Positions 36,492 through 39,528 of a stretch of 39,528 bases of DNA are shown piece by piece; the first letter of the stretch is position 1, and each line of letters begins with the position of its first letter. The stretch covers positions 1 through 39,528 of the forward strand of contig CALWXR010000027.1 in assembly GCA_944385535.1 (NCBI GenBank). The letters run 5' to 3'. Position numbers and translations under genes: made by a program. A model generated the notes under the pieces. The model did no database searches. It had not been told where the DNA came from and worked only from the letters and a program-made list of their open reading frames with translations. Source of the DNA: an uncultured Oscillospiraceae bacterium (GTDB lineage Bacteria > Bacillota > Clostridia > Oscillospirales > Oscillospiraceae).

Positions 36492-36931
36492 TATATTGTC
36501 CTCGGACAGCGGAGAATATGGTCTGTGGTACTGAAGGCTAAGGCATGCACGTCCTTTTGCGTACCTGAAGAAATTTCTGCGATATTACCGAAAGTCAGGC
36601 GGAATATTTGTGATTTATTCTGAATTTTCTCTTGACAAAGCGTGAAAACCATGATAATATAAACGGGCGTGTGCGAGTGGTCTCGCCATGCACTGCGATG
36701 ATGCGGGAGATTGCGCCGAAGGGCGGTAACTTCCGCGGAGTATGTCCGGTCATCGGGCGGCTGAACTGCTTGGATCTGCGCTTGCGTATATCGCTGGGCC
36801 AGAGAAGGGGTCGGCCTCGGTCGGCCATTTTTCATGGCGCTGAATGATACGCACGGCGGCGCGGATAAAACAGTTCGACCGTACCCAGACACTACGCAAA
36901 CTGAGTACGTAATTCAAGGAGGAAACAAACC
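36492..36931 (+). promoter_or_regulatory. 440-bp gene-free region with S10-operon promoter and leader
   Basis: From 36492 to about 36630 I see nothing recognisable. A perfect TTGACA lies at 36632-36637, with GATAATAT at 36653-36660 as the -10 region (15 or 17 bp spacing, depending on register). The leader from about 36665 to 36931 is long and GC-rich, with a clean hairpin GCGAG-TGGT-CTCGC (36673-36686), a tandem GGTCGGCC repeat near 36805-36822, and GCCAT/ATGGC around TTTTC near 36820-36836. AGGAGG precedes rpsJ. The leader could carry ribosomal protein feedback, but it matches no leader I recognise. Confidence 0.6.
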
Positions 36932-37240
36932 ATGGCAAACCAGATGATCCGCATTCGGCTGAAGGCTTACGATCACCAGCTGATCGACTCCAGCGCGGCA
37001 AAAATCGTGGAGACCGGCAAGCGCAACGGCGCGCAGGTTTCCGGACCCATTCCCCTGCCCACTAAGAAGGAAGTGGTTACCATCCTTCGCTCCCCCCACG
37101 TCAACAAGGACTCCCGGGAGCAGTTCGAGCGCAGAACCCACAAGAGACTGATCGATATCCTCAACCCCAACCAGAAGACCGTGGAGGCCCTGATGAGCCT
37201 GGATCTGCCGGCTGGCGTTGAGATTGAGATAAAGCTGTAA
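36932..37240 (+). CDS. rpsJ: 30S ribosomal protein S10
   Basis: This 102-residue protein is S10, a 30S head component that also partners NusB in antitermination. It begins [19 protein letters not shown] and holds [29 protein letters not shown], the conserved loop whose residues affect tetracycline binding, ending in [18 protein letters not shown] precedes the start. It opens the S10 ribosomal protein operon, here not adjacent to tuf. Confidence 0.98.
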   Translation: MANQMIRIRLKAYDHQLIDSSAAKIVETGKRNGAQVSGPIPLPTKKEVVTILRSPHVNKDSREQFERRTHKRLIDILNPNQKTVEALMSLDLPAGVEIEIKL

Positions 37241-37355
37241 GGATCAAACCCCTGCAGCAGCCCGCACTGTCTGGCATCGGGCGGACGGGTCATGTCGGCA
37301 AGCTTACCCAATGGGCTTATCGACCAATAACCTATTAAAAAAGGAGAAACCAACA
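37241..37355 (+). other. rpsJ-rplC spacer with possible hairpins
   Basis: The 115-base spacer is longer than usual for this operon. GCCCG (37260-37264) can pair with CGGGC (37278-37282), and GGTC (37288-37291) with GACC (37322-37325) around an inner CCCA/TGGG pair (37307-37315). It ends in AAAAAAGGAG for rplC. Function is unknown; it could tune L3/L4 expression or be incidental. Confidence 0.35.
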
Positions 37356-38075
37356 ATGCAGAAAGCAATCATCGGCAAAAAAGTGGGTATGACCCAGATC
37401 TTCGATGAGAGCGGCAAGGTGATCCCTGTTACCGTTGTGGAAGCAGGCCCCTGCGTCGTCACTCAGAAGAAGACCGTTGAGACCGACGGCTACACTGCCG
37501 TCCAGCTGGGCTTCGGCGACGTGGCCGAGAAGAAGCTCAGCAAGCCGGAAGCCGGCCATCTGAAGAAGGCTGGCATCACCCCCAAGAAGTACCTGAAGGA
37601 GTTCAAGCTGGACAAGGCCGCCGAAATGAACGTGGGCGACGTTGTAAAGGCGGACACCTTCGCCGCCGGCGACAAGATCGACGTTACCGGCATCAGCAAG
37701 GGCCATGGCTTCCAGGGCGTTATCAAGCGTCACGGCGCCGGCCGCACACCCATGACCCACGGCGGCGGCCCTGTGCACCGTCACGCCGGTTCCATGGGCG
37801 CCTCCTCTCACCAGAGCCGTATCTTCCCCGGTAAGATCGGCGCCGGTCAGATGGGCAACGAGCAGGTCACCATCGAGAACCTGGACGTTGTGAAGGTGGA
37901 CGCAGAGCTGAACATGATCGTTATCCGCGGCGCCATCCCCGGCCCCAAGGGCGGTCTGGTCTACATCCGCAACACCGTCAAGAACAACAAGGTGAAGTCT
38001 GGCGACGCCGGCATCAGCAAGAACCCGCAGAAGGCTTCTGGCAGAAACCCCCAGAAGGCTTCCGCAAGAGGCTAA
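37356..38075 (+). CDS. rplC: 50S ribosomal protein L3
   Basis: This 239-residue protein is L3, an early 23S rRNA-binding protein that reaches the peptidyl transferase centre. It starts [18 protein letters not shown] and has the central [21 protein letters not shown] block and the [18 protein letters not shown] block. It is longer than usual because of a C-terminal tail with a tandem repeat, NPQKASGR followed by [11 protein letters not shown] 37356 is chosen for its AAAGGAG box; an upstream ATG at 37311 lies in the spacer. rplD follows 19 bases downstream. Confidence 0.97.
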   Translation: MQKAIIGKKVGMTQIFDESGKVIPVTVVEAGPCVVTQKKTVETDGYTAVQLGFGDVAEKKLSKPEAGHLKKAGITPKKYLKEFKLDKAAEMNVGDVVKADTFAAGDKIDVTGISKGHGFQGVIKRHGAGRTPMTHGGGPVHRHAGSMGASSHQSRIFPGKIGAGQMGNEQVTIENLDVVKVDAELNMIVIRGAIPGPKGGLVYIRNTVKNNKVKSGDAGISKNPQKASGRNPQKASARG

Positions 38076-38094
38076 GGAAAGGAGATCTTGAATC

Positions 38095-38718
38095 ATGCTT
38101 AAGACGAATGTTTATGATATGTCCGGCAAGCTGGTTGGTGAGATCGAACTCTCCGAAGCTGTGTTCGGCATCACCCCCAACGAGGCTGTGGTTCATGACG
38201 TTGTCAAGAACCACCTGGCCAACAAGCGTCAGGGCACCCAGAGCGCTCTGACCCGCGCTGAGGTTTCCGGCGGCGGCCGTAAGCCCTGGCGTCAGAAGGG
38301 CACCGGCCGCGCCCGTCAGGGCAGCACCCGGGCTCCCCAGTGGACCCACGGCGGCATCGTGTTTGCCCCCAAGCCCCGCTCCTACAGCTACACCCTGAAC
38401 AAAAAGGCCAAGCGTCTGGCCCTGAAGAGCGTTCTCAGCGCCAAGGTGGCCGAGCAGGCTCTGGTGGTCATTGACTCCATCAAGATGGACGCGCCCAAGA
38501 CCGCCCAGTTCGCCGCCTTCCTGAAGGCTGTGGGCTGCGATACCAAGACCCTGGTCGTCACCGCTGCCGCTGACCAGAACGTTGTCAAGTCCGGCCGGAA
38601 CATCCCCGGCTGCGAAGTGACCTTCGCCAATGTGCTGAACGTCTACGACGTGGTCAACGCCAACAAGCTGGTGGTTGACAAAGCGGCTCTTCAGAAGATC
38701 GAGGAGGTATTCGCATAA
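38095..38718 (+). CDS. rplD: 50S ribosomal protein L4
   Basis: This 207-residue protein is L4, which lines the polypeptide exit tunnel. The tunnel loop block is present: [25 protein letters not shown], where substitutions can give macrolide resistance; it appears wild type. The N-terminus [20 protein letters not shown] and the C-terminal [23 protein letters not shown] region are normal. AAAGGAG precedes the ATG. The stop overlaps the rplW start (TAATG). Confidence 0.97.
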   Translation: MLKTNVYDMSGKLVGEIELSEAVFGITPNEAVVHDVVKNHLANKRQGTQSALTRAEVSGGGRKPWRQKGTGRARQGSTRAPQWTHGGIVFAPKPRSYSYTLNKKAKRLALKSVLSAKVAEQALVVIDSIKMDAPKTAQFAAFLKAVGCDTKTLVVTAAADQNVVKSGRNIPGCEVTFANVLNVYDVVNANKLVVDKAALQKIEEVFA

Positions 38719-39011
38719 TGAACGCTTACGATATCATCAGAAGACCTGTCATCACCGAGCAGTCCATGGAGGCTGTGGCTGACAAGAAGTACGTTTTCAT
38801 GGTGGACGTCAATGCCAGCAAGACCGACATCAAGGCCGCTGTTGAGCAGATCTTCGGCGTAAAGGTCGCCAAGGTCAACACCATCCGCATGCAGGGCAAG
38901 GTCAAGCGCACCGGCGCTTACCCCGCCGGCAAGCGGGCCGAGTACAAGAAGGCTATGGTCACCCTGACCCCGGATTCCAAGACCATCGAGTTCTTCGAGG
39001 GTATGGTCTAA
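38718..39011 (+). CDS. rplW: 50S ribosomal protein L23
   Basis: This 97-residue protein is L23, located at the tunnel exit where trigger factor and SRP dock. It begins [19 protein letters not shown], and has the typical [29 protein letters not shown] segment and a basic loop ([22 protein letters not shown]). The start overlaps the rplD stop, indicating coupled translation. Confidence 0.97.
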   Translation: MNAYDIIRRPVITEQSMEAVADKKYVFMVDVNASKTDIKAAVEQIFGVKVAKVNTIRMQGKVKRTGAYPAGKRAEYKKAMVTLTPDSKTIEFFEGMV

Positions 39012-39040
39012 ACCAATCTCAATAAAGGAGAGAAACGCAA

Positions 39041-39528
39041 ATGGCTATTAAGACTTTTAAGCCTTACACCCCTGCCCGCCGTAACATGACGGTTTCCGGC
39101 TTCGAGGGTGTGGATAAGAAGGCAAAACCTGAGCGTAGCCTTGTTGAGACTCTGAAGAAGAATGCAGGTCGCAACAGCTATGGTCACATCACCGTCCGTC
39201 ATCGCGGCGGCGGCAACAAGCGGAAGTACCGGATCATCGACTTCAAGCGGGAGAAGCTGGATGTGCCCGCCACTGTGCAGCGCATCGAGTACGACCCCAA
39301 CCGGTCCGCTTATATCGCTCTTATTAAGTATGAGGACGGCACCCTGTCCTACATCCTGGCTCCCTACGGCCTGAAGGCCGGCGACCAGGTCATCTCCTCC
39401 GCCAACGCGGACATCAAGCCCGGCAACTGCCTGCCCATCGCCAACATCCCCGTGGGTACTGTGATCCACAACGTGGAGCTGCAGCCCGGCCACGGCGCTC
39501 AGCTGGTTCGTTCCGCCGGCGCCGCCGC
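39041..39528 (+). CDS. rplB: 50S ribosomal protein L2, N-terminal fragment
   Basis: The gene runs off the end of the window; 162 residues are visible. It starts [20 protein letters not shown] and has the conserved [20 protein letters not shown] and [24 protein letters not shown] segments of L2, a core 23S rRNA protein near the peptidyl transferase centre. AAAGGAG precedes ATG 39041, 29 bases after rplW. The part with the conserved catalytic-centre His is beyond the edge. Confidence 0.97.
   Translation, partial: MAIKTFKPYTPARRNMTVSGFEGVDKKAKPERSLVETLKKNAGRNSYGHITVRHRGGGNKRKYRIIDFKREKLDVPATVQRIEYDPNRSAYIALIKYEDGTLSYILAPYGLKAGDQVISSANADIKPGNCLPIANIPVGTVIHNVELQPGHGAQLVRSAGAA

Noticed and set aside
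36866..36885. GTTCGAC sequence resembling a tRNA T-loop
   Set aside because: No matching T-stem, anticodon arm or acceptor stem can be drawn around it.
36491..36892. 133-residue minus-strand ORF in the gene-free stretch
   Set aside because: It overlaps the S10 promoter and leader, has no ribosome binding site and no recognisable motifs.

Overview
The window looks like chromosome of a GC-rich member of the Clostridia, most likely the Oscillospirales/Oscillospiraceae. This is inferred from gene content and protein style: strong AGGAGG-type ribosome binding sites, the cdaA-cdaR pair, remA, a PASTA kinase, and a type-A RNase P RNA. No database search was run, so the lineage is an inference. Most of the window is well-conserved core genome. 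The accessory or unusual parts are small.

Layout. (1) 1-9127: the 3' end of rpoB, then rpoC, an L7Ae-family protein, rpsL, rpsG, fusA and tuf, i.e. the rpoBC/str operon region. (2) 9228-11551: a membrane protein of the DUF1538 family with two different PII-like proteins, probably a transporter with two regulators. (3) 11646-17250: a YwaF-like membrane protein; the RNase P RNA gene on the minus strand; murD, ispD and ispF (peptidoglycan and isoprenoid precursors) from a promoter back-to-back with that of rnpB; a 162-bp foldback (MITE-like) element directly after ispF; and an ECF sigma factor with its membrane-anchored partner. (4) 17292-20139: a KDG kinase on the minus strand with a long leader, then a DUF3343 protein overlapping a cysteine-desulfurase-like enzyme. 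(5) 20264-34994: a long co-directional series, cdaA, cdaR, rseC-like, yicC, remA, gmk, rpoZ, priA, def, fmt, rsmB, rlmN, then from an internal promoter prpC, prkC, rsgA. It covers c-di-AMP synthesis, RNA processing, nucleotide supply, replication restart, translation initiation, rRNA methylation, Ser/Thr phosphorylation and ribosome assembly. (6) 34997-36491: a small island with a ribbon-helix-helix regulator, two matching palindromic operators, and three small membrane or exported proteins. (7) 36632-39528: the start of the S10 ribosomal protein operon (rpsJ, rplC, rplD, rplW, partial rplB) with a long leader.

The most notable points are: two operator-like palindromes around the ribbon-helix-helix gene, one lying exactly in the spacer of a promoter for uncharacterised genes; the DUF1538/PII/PII cassette; the complete foldback element with a 4-bp target duplication at the ispF stop codon; a promoter so close to the L7Ae start that the mRNA may be leaderless; and the separation of tuf from rpsJ, which are neighbours in many bacteria, by about 28 kb. 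I did not find a clearly new defence or mobile system.
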